From NCBI GenBank assembly GCA_019414465.1, contig DXLY01000028.1, positions 7,248-12,462 on the forward strand: DNA of 5,215 nt, written 5' to 3'. The position numbers and the translations under genes were made by a program. Numbering within the stretch: position 1 is the stretch's first letter; each line of letters opens with the position of its first letter. This document shows positions 1 through 5,215 of the stretch, piece after piece. This DNA comes from Collinsella sp. (GTDB lineage: Bacteria; Actinomycetota; Coriobacteriia; Coriobacteriales; Coriobacteriaceae). Under the pieces are notes generated by a model. It was not told where the DNA came from and ran no database searches. It was given only the letters and a program-made list of their open reading frames with translations.

Positions 1-1505
1 GCGGTGTCGGCGGGCGCGGGCGTTGGCGCGAGGAGCGGGGCTACGACGCCAAACTGCTCGGTGGAGATGGTCGGCTCGCTAGCCTCGTCCTGCTGCATGG
101 TCGTCGCGACTGGTTCGGCGATCGTGTCGGCCACGGGCTCGGCTTCCGGTCGTTCGGCAACTGCCACCTCGGCATCCGCAAGCGGGCCGTCCTCGCGCTC
201 CTCGTCGATCAAAAGCGCCTCGCGCGTTTGTGCGGCGGCGCTCCGAATATGCCCCAGCTGACTCAGATCGATATCGATCTTGACGGGCTGGTGTGCGGCG
301 TCCCACGAAAGCCATGCCACAATCTCGTCATCGATAATCTTGGCCAGATATTTGGGGACCTTTTCTTCCTTAAGGGGATGGGCAGGGTCCAGCGCCAGGC
401 GCAGGCGTTGGTCGCAGGCGCGCATCATTTCACCGAGCTTGCTGCTCTTTTGCCTACTACCGTGGATACGCATGCATTCCCAAAAGCCGTTTTGGCAACG
501 GTAGATATGGATGGGGTCCAGACGGTATTCGCAGTCCTCGTGGCGCTCGGGCGCAAAGAATACGGCCGAGGCAAACATGGTGTAGGGCATGGCCGTCTCC
601 TCCCCAAATAAACTTGCCACGATGCCGGTCTTTCGGTGCGTGTCATAGTAGCGCACCATGCGGACATACACGGCGCACGCCACGTGGCGCAGATCGCGGT
701 GGTGGCTGCGGTCGAGCCGCGAGCTACTTAGGTTGTACGTGGAGAGGGCGTTGATGGCGGCCATGAGTCGCTCCTCGCGCACCTCATCGGGCGGAAGGGG
801 GAGCGTGGGCTCGGAGGTTTTGCGACGCTTAGGGGTCTGGCCGGACGGTGCCGGTACAAGGTCTCGTGCCGCGCGCCGCAGTTCGATAAGGGCATTATCG
901 AACATGACGGTTTTAGAGTCGCGAAGCAGCTTGGGGTCGAGCCCGTGGAACACGGCGTAATCTTGCAGCCACACGCGCGCAAACCGGTCGATGCCGGGCT
1001 CGAAGGCGCGATAGACATCCCAAAAAGCCCTGATCTTGTTAAAACCATCGAGTGGATCATCTACGCCAATGCCGCAGATCAGCTCATAGAGATACAGAAA
1101 GGCAAAGGACGTAGACGTTTCCTCGACGGTTCCGCGGCGCACTTGGGCACGCCAGGTAAAGTAGCCGCGCAGCTGCCGGTCGCTCATGGCGTTGTAGGTG
1201 GGAAAGTACGACTTAAAGGTGCCGTTGTAGGGACAGTCGTCCTCAAAGTCGGCCATCAGCAGGCCCTGGCGGTAAAAAAGCTCGGCTTCCGAAAGCCAGC
1301 GGCCCGCACCGCCCTTGGGGTCATCCTGCCAGCGCGATATCTCGCGCATTTTACGGTACTGGTCGGGGAGGAAATTCTGCATCTGTCGGCCGGTTTTGAG
1401 AATCGGCTCGTCTGCGTAGGTTTCGTTTGAGAAGCGGGCGGACTGATGGGTCCGGGCCTCGGCCATGATGCGCTCGATGAGCATCTTGATGTCCTGGTCG
1501 GCCAC
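1..1505 (-). CDS. TerB-N / TerB-C domain protein (partial, C-terminus outside window)
   Basis: An uninterrupted frame runs from a GTG at 1505 off the left edge (501 residues visible). GTG is chosen because AGGAGG lies four bases upstream (1515-1510) and a good promoter precedes it. Residues about 55-225 look like the TerB-N domain: ISRWQDDP (56-63), GRWLSEAELFYRQG (68-81), YFPTYNAMSDRQLRGYFTWR (100-119), then FLYLYELICGIGV (136-148). A basic/proline linker follows (about 220-242). Residues about 243-436 resemble TerB-C and end in IDIDLSQLGHIR (410-421) and an acidic TREALLIDEE stretch. Residues 437-501 are Ala/Glu/Pro-rich and probably an unstructured linker. No signal peptide or membrane segment is seen, so it is probably cytoplasmic. 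Ter-family proteins are linked in the literature to tellurite, DNA-damage and phage stress; the molecular activity of TerB-N/TerB-C is not established. Domain calls are by motif memory, not a search. Confidence 0.85.
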   Translation of the reverse strand, partial: MADQDIKMLIERIMAEARTHQSARFSNETYADEPILKTGRQMQNFLPDQYRKMREISRWQDDPKGGAGRWLSEAELFYRQGLLMADFEDDCPYNGTFKSYFPTYNAMSDRQLRGYFTWRAQVRRGTVEETSTSFAFLYLYELICGIGVDDPLDGFNKIRAFWDVYRAFEPGIDRFARVWLQDYAVFHGLDPKLLRDSKTVMFDNALIELRRAARDLVPAPSGQTPKRRKTSEPTLPLPPDEVREERLMAAINALSTYNLSSSRLDRSHHRDLRHVACAVYVRMVRYYDTHRKTGIVASLFGEETAMPYTMFASAVFFAPERHEDCEYRLDPIHIYRCQNGFWECMRIHGSRQKSSKLGEMMRACDQRLRLALDPAHPLKEEKVPKYLAKIIDDEIVAWLSWDAAHQPVKIDIDLSQLGHIRSAAAQTREALLIDEEREDGPLADAEVAVAERPEAEPVADTIAEPVATTMQQDEASEPTISTEQFGVVAPLLAPTPAPADT

Positions 1506-1541
1506 CGCTCCTCCTCTCGAACACAGCTACGGTGACCTCAT

Positions 1542-1550
1542 ATCATAGCA
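1542..1550 (-). promoter_or_regulatory. Extended -10 promoter of the TerB-N gene
   Basis: On the minus strand TGC-TATGAT reads from 1550 to 1542: a TATGAT -10 hexamer with the TGn extension. The -35 position at 17-base spacing (1570-1565) is CGAACA, which matches TTGACA at only three positions, as is common with extended -10 promoters. Transcription would start near 1535, giving a leader of about 30 bases before the GTG at 1505. The promoter lies between the DUF554 stop and the TerB-N start, so the TerB-N gene has its own start of transcription. Confidence 0.6.
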
Positions 1551-1555
1551 CAGCA

Positions 1556-1571
1556 TCAAACAGATGTTCGA
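1556..1571. promoter_or_regulatory. Candidate LexA (SOS) box
   Basis: The plus strand reads TCAAACAGATGTTCGA. It fits the actinobacterial LexA pattern TCGAAC-N4-GTTCGA with one mismatch (A for G at position 3). It also fits the Gram-positive consensus CGAACRNRYGTTYC over all but one of its first 13 positions. The site covers the -35 region and ends eight bases upstream of the TATGAT hexamer, where a bound repressor would block RNA polymerase. Similarity and position are seen in the sequence; binding by LexA is inferred. Confidence 0.55.
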
Positions 1572-1592
1572 GATGCCGCTGCGTTGATAGAT

Positions 1593-2309
1593 TTAGAACA
1601 GGAGGGCGTAGATGACGGCGATGACGACGGAGGGAAGCATATTGGCCGTGCGGAAGGTCTGAGGACGGATGAGGTTGACGCCGACACAGAAGATGAGCAT
1701 GGAACCTACGAGCGAAAGGCTGTTGAGGGCAGCTGTGGTCATGATGGGGGAGAGCGCGCCGGCAAACAACGTGATCGTCCCCTGGAACACGGCGACGGGC
1801 AGGGCGGAGAAGATGCAGCCGCGGCCAAGCGAGGCCGTCATGGTGCAGACGATGATGCAGTCCAGTGCGCCCTTGAGGGCAAGCGTTGACCAGTCGCCGA
1901 GCAGGCCGTCCTGGATCGATCCCACAATGGCCATGGCGCCGATGCACACGGTGAGTGAAGTCGAGACAAAAGCGTTGGTGAACTCGTTATCGCCCTCACT
2001 GCCAGTCTTGCGCTTGAGCCATTCGCCAAGGTTCTCGATGGCGGCCTCCAAGTTGATGGCCTCGCCGATGAGCGAACCGAGCGCAAATGAGACGATGAGC
2101 ATGGTGGTACCGGTGGTCGCTAGCGCCTTTCCATCGATGATGAGCATCTTTTGCATGGTGCCGCCCAGGCCGATAAACAGGACGCACAGCCCCGATGCTT
2201 TCATGAGCGTGTCTTGGATGTGCGGTGTAATGAAGCGGCCGCCCGCTAATCCCAAAAGACCGCCCGCAACTAAAAGCGCAACGTTGATGATTGTTCCCAA
2301 GCCCGGCAT
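1593..2309 (-). CDS. DUF554 family multi-pass membrane protein (YqgA/YdfK type)
   Basis: A 238-residue, strongly hydrophobic protein of the usual length for DUF554, the family of E. coli YqgA and B. subtilis YdfK. The hallmark segment CIGAMAIVGSIQDGLLGD is at residues 122-139. The N-terminus MPGLGTIINVALLVAGGLLG (1-20) and GSLIGEAINLE (78-88) also fit. About seven or eight membrane segments can be drawn (near 4-24, 37-55, 65-84, 113-133, 145-165, 168-188, 197-215, 222-238), with one charged loop at 89-110. It sits in the cytoplasmic membrane; the family is often annotated as a possible transporter but its substrate is unknown. ATG 2309 is chosen because AGGAGG lies four bases upstream. An in-frame ATG at 2378 has no ribosome binding site and would add a 23-residue polar extension. 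It is separated from both neighbours by non-coding DNA with its own regulatory signals. Confidence 0.9.
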   Translation of the reverse strand: MPGLGTIINVALLVAGGLLGLAGGRFITPHIQDTLMKASGLCVLFIGLGGTMQKMLIIDGKALATTGTTMLIVSFALGSLIGEAINLEAAIENLGEWLKRKTGSEGDNEFTNAFVSTSLTVCIGAMAIVGSIQDGLLGDWSTLALKGALDCIIVCTMTASLGRGCIFSALPVAVFQGTITLFAGALSPIMTTAALNSLSLVGSMLIFCVGVNLIRPQTFRTANMLPSVVIAVIYALLF

Positions 2310-2326
2310 GAGCCCTCCTGTATTGA

Positions 2327-2339
2327 TGCCAACGTGGCA
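2327..2339. repeat. Short inverted repeat in the DUF554 leader
   Basis: TGCCA-ACG-TGGCA is a perfect 5-base inverted repeat with a three-base centre, just upstream of the ribosome binding site of the DUF554 gene. It could form a small hairpin in the leader or be a protein site. No U-run follows, so it is not a terminator. Short enough to be chance. Confidence 0.25.
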
Positions 2340-2378
2340 ATCGTAGCAGAACGAAATGCGAGGCACATCGCGACTCAT

Positions 2379-2404
2379 CTAATACGTTATATAAGTGGTA
2401 TTAG
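2379..2404 (-). promoter_or_regulatory. Candidate operator/promoter of the DUF554 gene
   Basis: CTAATAC (2379-2385) and GTATTAG (2398-2404) are perfect 7-base inverted arms around a 12-base AT-rich centre that contains TTATATAA. On the minus strand TATAAC (2391-2386) inside the centre could be a -10 hexamer, but no convincing -35 is seen 16-18 bases upstream. The element lies about 70 bases before the DUF554 start and 23 bases past the stop of the upstream gene, and its AT content stands out. A dimeric repressor or activator site is the likeliest reading; the regulator is unknown. Confidence 0.4.
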
Positions 2405-2427
2405 GAATGATGCGCAGCATTTAAGCC

Positions 2428-3858
2428 TCAGGTGGTTGTCGGGACATAGGGGTAGTAGTCAAAGCGCAGTGTCATAAGCCGCTGCGGGGATTCAATAGCC
2501 GCGGCGATGATATTGGCATCGCGGGCACGATCAAACCCTTCGAGTTCGATCTGATACGAGACGTCTTGCATAATGTCCAGACGTCGCCAGGCTAGAAGTG
2601 TGTCGCCATCGAATTCCAAGGTCTTGCCTCCGTCTGGGGCAACGGCGTATAGACGCAGTTTAGCGGTGGTTGCAGGGTCGACAACCGTGACCTTTTTAAT
2701 TTCGTTTCGAGTATTCTTGGCGCCCAACAAGGTGAGCAGCGTTGGGGCCACGACCTCGCCCGATGGCAAATAGACGACTTCAATGGATTCGGGAAATGCG
2801 ATGATGGCCGACTTGCGGACGGGCTGATTGGCGGCGGCAACTTCGATGTTTGCAGCATCGATGACCTCTGTGTGGTCGAGGGCGGCAAGCACGCAGCAGT
2901 TACCTTCATCGATCTCCTGAGGATCAGCAAGCCCCAGACTGTCCGCGAGCTCGGGATCGTTTGGACCGGCAGCGGGCTCATTCGGTGCTTCGAAAGAAGC
3001 TGGGACGCTGTTTGTCGGCGACGGCGTGTCGCCCGCACCTGCTTCTTTGTCCGTGCTCTCTTCTTGTATGGTTGCGTTGATGGGTTCGTCGTTTGAGGGG
3101 AGCGTCTTGGCGTCAAGCGCGGAGGGGACAATCCCGACGGCTCCGGATCCGTTCCACTCCATCTCGAGAAGCGCCGGGTCGGCAAGAATGCGTTGCCTGC
3201 CTAGCGTGTGGGTATCGATCGCAATAGGGCCTGCCTCCGTCCCGCGCGTAAGGCTGAGCGATCCGGCCGGCTTCTCGAAATGAGCGTCTGTGTCTTCGGT
3301 GCTGGCGGCGTAGAACAGCAGGGATGCTTCTCCCGCCGCGATGGCATCGGTGCCCGCCTTGGTCAGCCGCAGCGATGCCGTGAATGAGAGGGTGGGCTGC
3401 ACATCGTCTGCATTCGCGGCGGCGCAGCCCAGACATATACCGCCTCCTTTCTCGAAAAACGCACCGTCGAAGGCGACCTTCGCTCCGTTCGCCGAGTCAT
3501 CGACCGAAGCGATATCGATGCGCAACCCCAAATCGCACGGATCGCCATCTGCATCGAGCACAATTGAGCGCCACGTGCAGACGGCGCACCCCGCCTGGGA
3601 GCCGTTTGCCTTGTTCGAACGATTGATATCCACGACTATCGAGCCGTCCGTATTACGACGAAGGCATCCCGAGGTTGAGATTGCGGCCTGTGCGAACGAA
3701 AAACGCTTGCACGCAATGGCGCTCGACGGATTTGGTGCGGAGCTTAGGGCTGCTGGTAAGGAGTCTGCCATGACGGGAGTCGCCCAAGCGGCGACAGGCG
3801 TTCCGGTTGCGAGCGCGCCGCAGAGTGCGACGACGGGCAAAAGGTTCTTCGATGCCAT
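2428..3858 (-). CDS. Secreted two-domain cysteine-containing protein, function unknown
   Basis: A 476-residue protein, family not recognised. It starts at ATG 3858 behind AAGGAG (five bases upstream). Residues 1-26 form a Sec signal peptide (Lys4, hydrophobic 6-24, likely cleavage after Ala-Trp-Ala 24-26). The mature protein has a beta-rich first part (about 50-245) holding cysteines 50, 65, 91, 94, 108, 142 and 145, including two CxxC pairs (CAVC 91-94, CLGC 142-145). An acidic Pro/Ser/Asn-rich linker (about 248-315) follows, then EIDEGNCC (315-322) and a second beta-rich domain (about 350-470). That domain aligns by eye with the 199-residue protein encoded two genes upstream. No transmembrane anchor, LPxTG motif or lipobox is seen, so it is released or held by a partner. 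It is the last gene of the secreted-protein run, 18 bases after the 93-residue protein's stop. Confidence 0.8.
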   Translation of the reverse strand: MASKNLLPVVALCGALATGTPVAAWATPVMADSLPAALSSAPNPSSAIACKRFSFAQAAISTSGCLRRNTDGSIVVDINRSNKANGSQAGCAVCTWRSIVLDADGDPCDLGLRIDIASVDDSANGAKVAFDGAFFEKGGGICLGCAAANADDVQPTLSFTASLRLTKAGTDAIAAGEASLLFYAASTEDTDAHFEKPAGSLSLTRGTEAGPIAIDTHTLGRQRILADPALLEMEWNGSGAVGIVPSALDAKTLPSNDEPINATIQEESTDKEAGAGDTPSPTNSVPASFEAPNEPAAGPNDPELADSLGLADPQEIDEGNCCVLAALDHTEVIDAANIEVAAANQPVRKSAIIAFPESIEVVYLPSGEVVAPTLLTLLGAKNTRNEIKKVTVVDPATTAKLRLYAVAPDGGKTLEFDGDTLLAWRRLDIMQDVSYQIELEGFDRARDANIIAAAIESPQRLMTLRFDYYPYVPTTT

Positions 3859-3876
3859 GGGGTCTCCTTAGCTAAT

Positions 3877-4158
3877 TTAGTGTGGCCTGTCCGTGTTTCG
3901 TTTCTGGCTGCGTTTGATGTGCAGACCGAGGCCGGCGGTTCCCGCGCCTGCTGCCGTGGCGCCTGCTGCCAAGAGCCATCGTCTGTCGTCTGTCTGTGCC
4001 AACGGTTCCTTGCAGTTGCCGCGGTCGAGCTCCGAGAGGTCGACCGTCACTTGCGTGGCGGCCTGCGCCTGTTCTTGCTGGGCAAAGGCCATGGCTGGCC
4101 CAAACGCTAGGATACTGACGGCGGCGGCCAGGGCGACGGCCTTATGCCGTGTGCGCAC
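3877..4158 (-). CDS. Small exported protein with degenerate LAxTG-like sorting signal
   Basis: A 93-residue protein from GTG 4158, overlapping the end of the upstream gene by 17 bases, which suggests coupled translation. No strong ribosome binding site precedes it. A TTG at 4188 would give 103 residues with a longer N-terminus, so the start is uncertain. Residues 1-26 are a clear signal peptide (MRTRHK, hydrophobic 7-25, cleavage after Ala-Phe-Ala). The exposed part is only about 26-35 residues and carries SELDRGNC (42-49). It ends in LAQTDD (53-58), a hydrophobic segment (61-81) and a basic tail KRSQKR (82-87). That is the plan of a sortase signal, with Asp in place of the usual Gly of LAQTG. 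It is either wall-attached by a tolerant sortase or held by the hydrophobic tail. It is probably the anchor of the neighbouring secreted proteins. Confidence 0.7.
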   Translation of the reverse strand: MRTRHKAVALAAAVSILAFGPAMAFAQQEQAQAATQVTVDLSELDRGNCKEPLAQTDDRRWLLAAGATAAGAGTAGLGLHIKRSQKRNTDRPH

Positions 4159-4741
4159 CGGGCTCGACCGTCCAGGTGATCGTTGCAACCTGATCGCCTT
4201 CGCCGGTTACGCGGAAGATGTCGCGCGTGACGCGGGCGACGTTTCCGCTTGTCTTGAGCTTAATTTTGTCCGTGCCGCCGGCAATGCCCTGGTAGCCCAT
4301 GTCGAAGGCTGCATTCTTGGAAAGATCGAGGCCCGTCTCCTGCATTGCGGCGCTGGCGTTCTGGAGTGCGCCGTCGGGGCCGACCTTAAAGTCGATGGAA
4401 TTCTGCGCGGTTCCGGCCTTGGCGTCGGCGGCAATGGTCCAGGTGTTCATGGCGTCGATCTTCATGTTGGTGACATGGATGCCGTAGGCCGAATGATTGT
4501 CGATGGTGGTCGCGTCTTCTGAGGGGCCCTGAAGCGTGCCGTCGGCCTTGGCGACGAAGGGAATAACCGTCGGAACTTTGAACTCTACGTTGTCGATCTC
4601 GGTCCTGACCATTACTTTCGTGGTTCCAACGCGCCCGGCTGCCAGAGCTGGCGTCGGGGCGGCGCCCATTGCGAGCGCGAGCGCGAGCCCTGCGCCCACG
4701 ACGAGCGCTCTGGCTCCGTTCATGTTCCTGGTGATGTCCAT
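4142..4741 (-). CDS. Secreted beta-sandwich-like surface protein, function unknown
   Basis: A 199-residue protein starting at ATG 4741 behind AAGGA. The signal peptide covers residues 1-35 (Arg5 and Arg11, hydrophobic 12-26, cleavage near Ala-Leu-Ala-Ala 32-35). The mature protein has alternating hydrophobic strands. Visible landmarks are VPTVIPF (56-62), a DG turn (67-68), IDNHSAYGIHVTNM (80-93), NTWTIAAD (99-106) and a final strand ATITWTVEP (186-194). This pattern (P-x-x-I near the start, a conserved N-x-S before an I-x-V-T strand, Trp at mid-domain and near the end) recalls small exported sandwich proteins of Gram-positive bacteria such as WxL or TasA/camelysin types. Neither family can be assigned without a profile search. 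It lacks a C-terminal anchor and cysteines. The gene lies 90 bases after the previous one and overlaps the next. Confidence 0.8.
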   Translation of the reverse strand: MDITRNMNGARALVVGAGLALALAMGAAPTPALAAGRVGTTKVMVRTEIDNVEFKVPTVIPFVAKADGTLQGPSEDATTIDNHSAYGIHVTNMKIDAMNTWTIAADAKAGTAQNSIDFKVGPDGALQNASAAMQETGLDLSKNAAFDMGYQGIAGGTDKIKLKTSGNVARVTRDIFRVTGEGDQVATITWTVEPGAHTA

Positions 4742-4761
4742 GGTCGTTCCTTTCTATTCGC

Positions 4762-4778
4762 CGCGGGCCGTCCCCGCG
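4762..4778. repeat. GC-rich hairpin before the 199-residue protein gene
   Basis: CGCGGG (4762-4767) and CCCGCG (4773-4778) are perfect 6-base arms around five bases. It ends 20 bases before the ATG at 4741, next to the ribosome binding site. In the minus-strand transcript it is followed by GCGAAUAG rather than a U-run, so it is not an intrinsic terminator. It may be a processing or stability hairpin that sets the level of the downstream genes. No convincing promoter is seen in this 90-base gap. Confidence 0.4.
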
Positions 4779-4831
4779 ATGATTGGACGAATGCTGGTGA
4801 ATTGCGTGCGGTGCCGCGTCGGCCGAAAAAG

Positions 4832-5215
4832 CTAGTTCTCGGCTTGCTCAACCCGTACCTTGACACGTGTCGGATTGCCGTGGCTGTCGAGGGTCTTGGC
4901 ATCGAGTGCCTGGATCTCGATGTATGCCTCGCCTTCTTTGATGTCGCCGGCGGGGCACGTCTCGATTGTCTTGCCGGTCTCGACCACACCGGATTCGTAC
5001 ATGGTCTCGTCGTTTTGGATGACGCGGAATCGCTGGGGAAATTTATTGTCTTGGACGTTTTGCACGTTGACGCGCAGCTTGCCGTCCTCCTGTAGCTGAG
5101 CGACCGGCGCGACCGAAATCGTCATCATGTTGTCGCGGACGATGGCATCGAGCTCATCTTGGATTTCTTGTCGCGATTTACCCTCTGCCGTCGTGACTGA
5201 GGCACCCGCTTCGGG
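4832..5215 (-). CDS. C-terminal end of a probably exported beta-rich protein (partial, N-terminus outside window)
   Basis: The frame is open from the right edge to TAG at 4834-4832, giving 127 visible residues. A start at ATG 5128 is possible but unlikely: the frame continues upstream with protein-like sequence (GKSRQEIQDELDAIVRDN), and no clear ribosome binding site precedes that ATG. After this helix-like stretch come strands such as KLRVNVQNV and FPQRFRVIQN, then YESGVVETGKTIETCPAGDIKEGEAYIEIQA and a closing VKVRVEQAEN. The YESG-V-x-x-GK-x-IE followed by I-K-E-G-E pattern resembles beta-sandwich modules of Gram-positive secreted proteins; this is by memory and unverified. No membrane anchor is at its C-terminus. 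Its place as first visible member of the exported-protein run suggests it is exported too. Confidence 0.7.
   Translation of the reverse strand, partial: PEAGASVTTAEGKSRQEIQDELDAIVRDNMMTISVAPVAQLQEDGKLRVNVQNVQDNKFPQRFRVIQNDETMYESGVVETGKTIETCPAGDIKEGEAYIEIQALDAKTLDSHGNPTRVKVRVEQAEN

Larger units (their letters stand above)
1515..1573. repeat. Perfect 9-base inverted repeat flanking the TerB-N promoter
   Basis: TCTCGAACA at 1515-1523 is the exact reverse complement of TGTTCGAGA at 1565-1573. The 41 bases between the arms contain the -10 hexamer. The distal arm overlaps the LexA-like box, and the proximal arm lies in the expected leader, ending on the first base of the ribosome binding site. The proximal arm has only a half LexA site (GTTCGA). 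It could be a second weak contact for the same repressor, or chance. Confidence 0.45.

Noticed and set aside
945..1430. 161-residue plus-strand open frame, with the overlapping one at 228-611
   Set aside because: It lies wholly inside the TerB-N gene on the other strand, has no ribosome binding site and resembles no protein. High G+C produces such shadow frames.
1669..2346. 225-residue plus-strand open frame
   Set aside because: It is antisense to the DUF554 gene, whose membrane segments and hallmark motif are unmistakable, and its product is low in recognisable structure.
1593..2378. Longer DUF554 start at ATG 2378
   Set aside because: No ribosome binding site precedes it, it would begin right at the inverted repeat, and it adds a polar Cys/His-containing extension not typical of the family.
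2405..2427. Terminator after the 476-residue protein gene
   Set aside because: Only a 4-base ATGC/GCAT stem is present and there is no U-run. The end of the operon is not marked by a visible intrinsic terminator.
3341..4522. Plus-strand open frames of 176 and 209 residues (3341-3871 and 3893-4522)
   Set aside because: Both are antisense to genes with clear signal peptides and ribosome binding sites, and neither has a credible start.
4142..4741. Firm assignment of the 199-residue protein as a WxL protein
   Set aside because: It has WTI and WTV where WxL domains have W-x-Leu motifs, and the flanking signature residues could not be confirmed, so only a resemblance is stated.
4762..4778. Hairpin as an intrinsic terminator between the first and second genes of the secreted-protein run
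   Set aside because: No U-run follows it in the transcript, and it sits immediately before a ribosome binding site.

Overview
The window looks like chromosomal DNA from a GC-rich Gram-positive bacterium (roughly 60% G+C by eye), most likely an actinobacterium of the class Coriobacteriia (Collinsella/Olsenella-like). This placement is an inference. It rests on base composition, strong purine-rich ribosome binding sites, an LAxTG-like cell-wall sorting sequence, and a TerB-N protein next to a DUF554 membrane protein. All six genes lie on the minus strand, so transcription runs from high to low coordinates. No RNA gene, insertion sequence, CRISPR array or gene-free stretch over 300 bases was seen.

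Right part (5215 to 2428): a tight run of four genes for exported or probably exported proteins. In order of transcription they are: the C-terminal 127 residues of a protein with a predicted beta-rich end (cut by the window edge); a 199-residue secreted beta-sandwich-like protein; a 93-residue protein with a signal peptide, a very short exposed segment and a C-terminal sorting-signal-like tail in which the expected LAQTG reads LAQTD; and a 476-residue secreted, cysteine-containing two-part protein. Genes two and three overlap and genes three and four are 18 bases apart, so they are probably one operon. The C-terminal part of the 476-residue protein aligns by eye with the 199-residue protein, and the 93- and 476-residue proteins share an E-[LI]-D-x-G-N-C motif. 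The set therefore looks like one cell-surface assembly with one small membrane- or wall-anchored member. Its function is not recognised.

Middle (2427 to 1593): a separately transcribed DUF554 (YqgA/YdfK type) multi-pass membrane protein. Its upstream region has a perfect 7-base inverted repeat around a TATAAC sequence, a candidate operator and promoter.

Left part (1592 to 1): a TerB-N/TerB-C protein of the tellurite-resistance-associated stress family, cut by the left edge after 501 residues. Just upstream is an extended -10 promoter (TGC-TATGAT). The -35 region of that promoter is covered by a 16-base near-palindrome matching the Gram-positive/actinobacterial LexA (SOS) box at all but one position. 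The simplest reading is that this TerB-type gene is repressed by LexA and induced by DNA damage. With the unrecognised secreted operon, this is the most interesting observation in the window.
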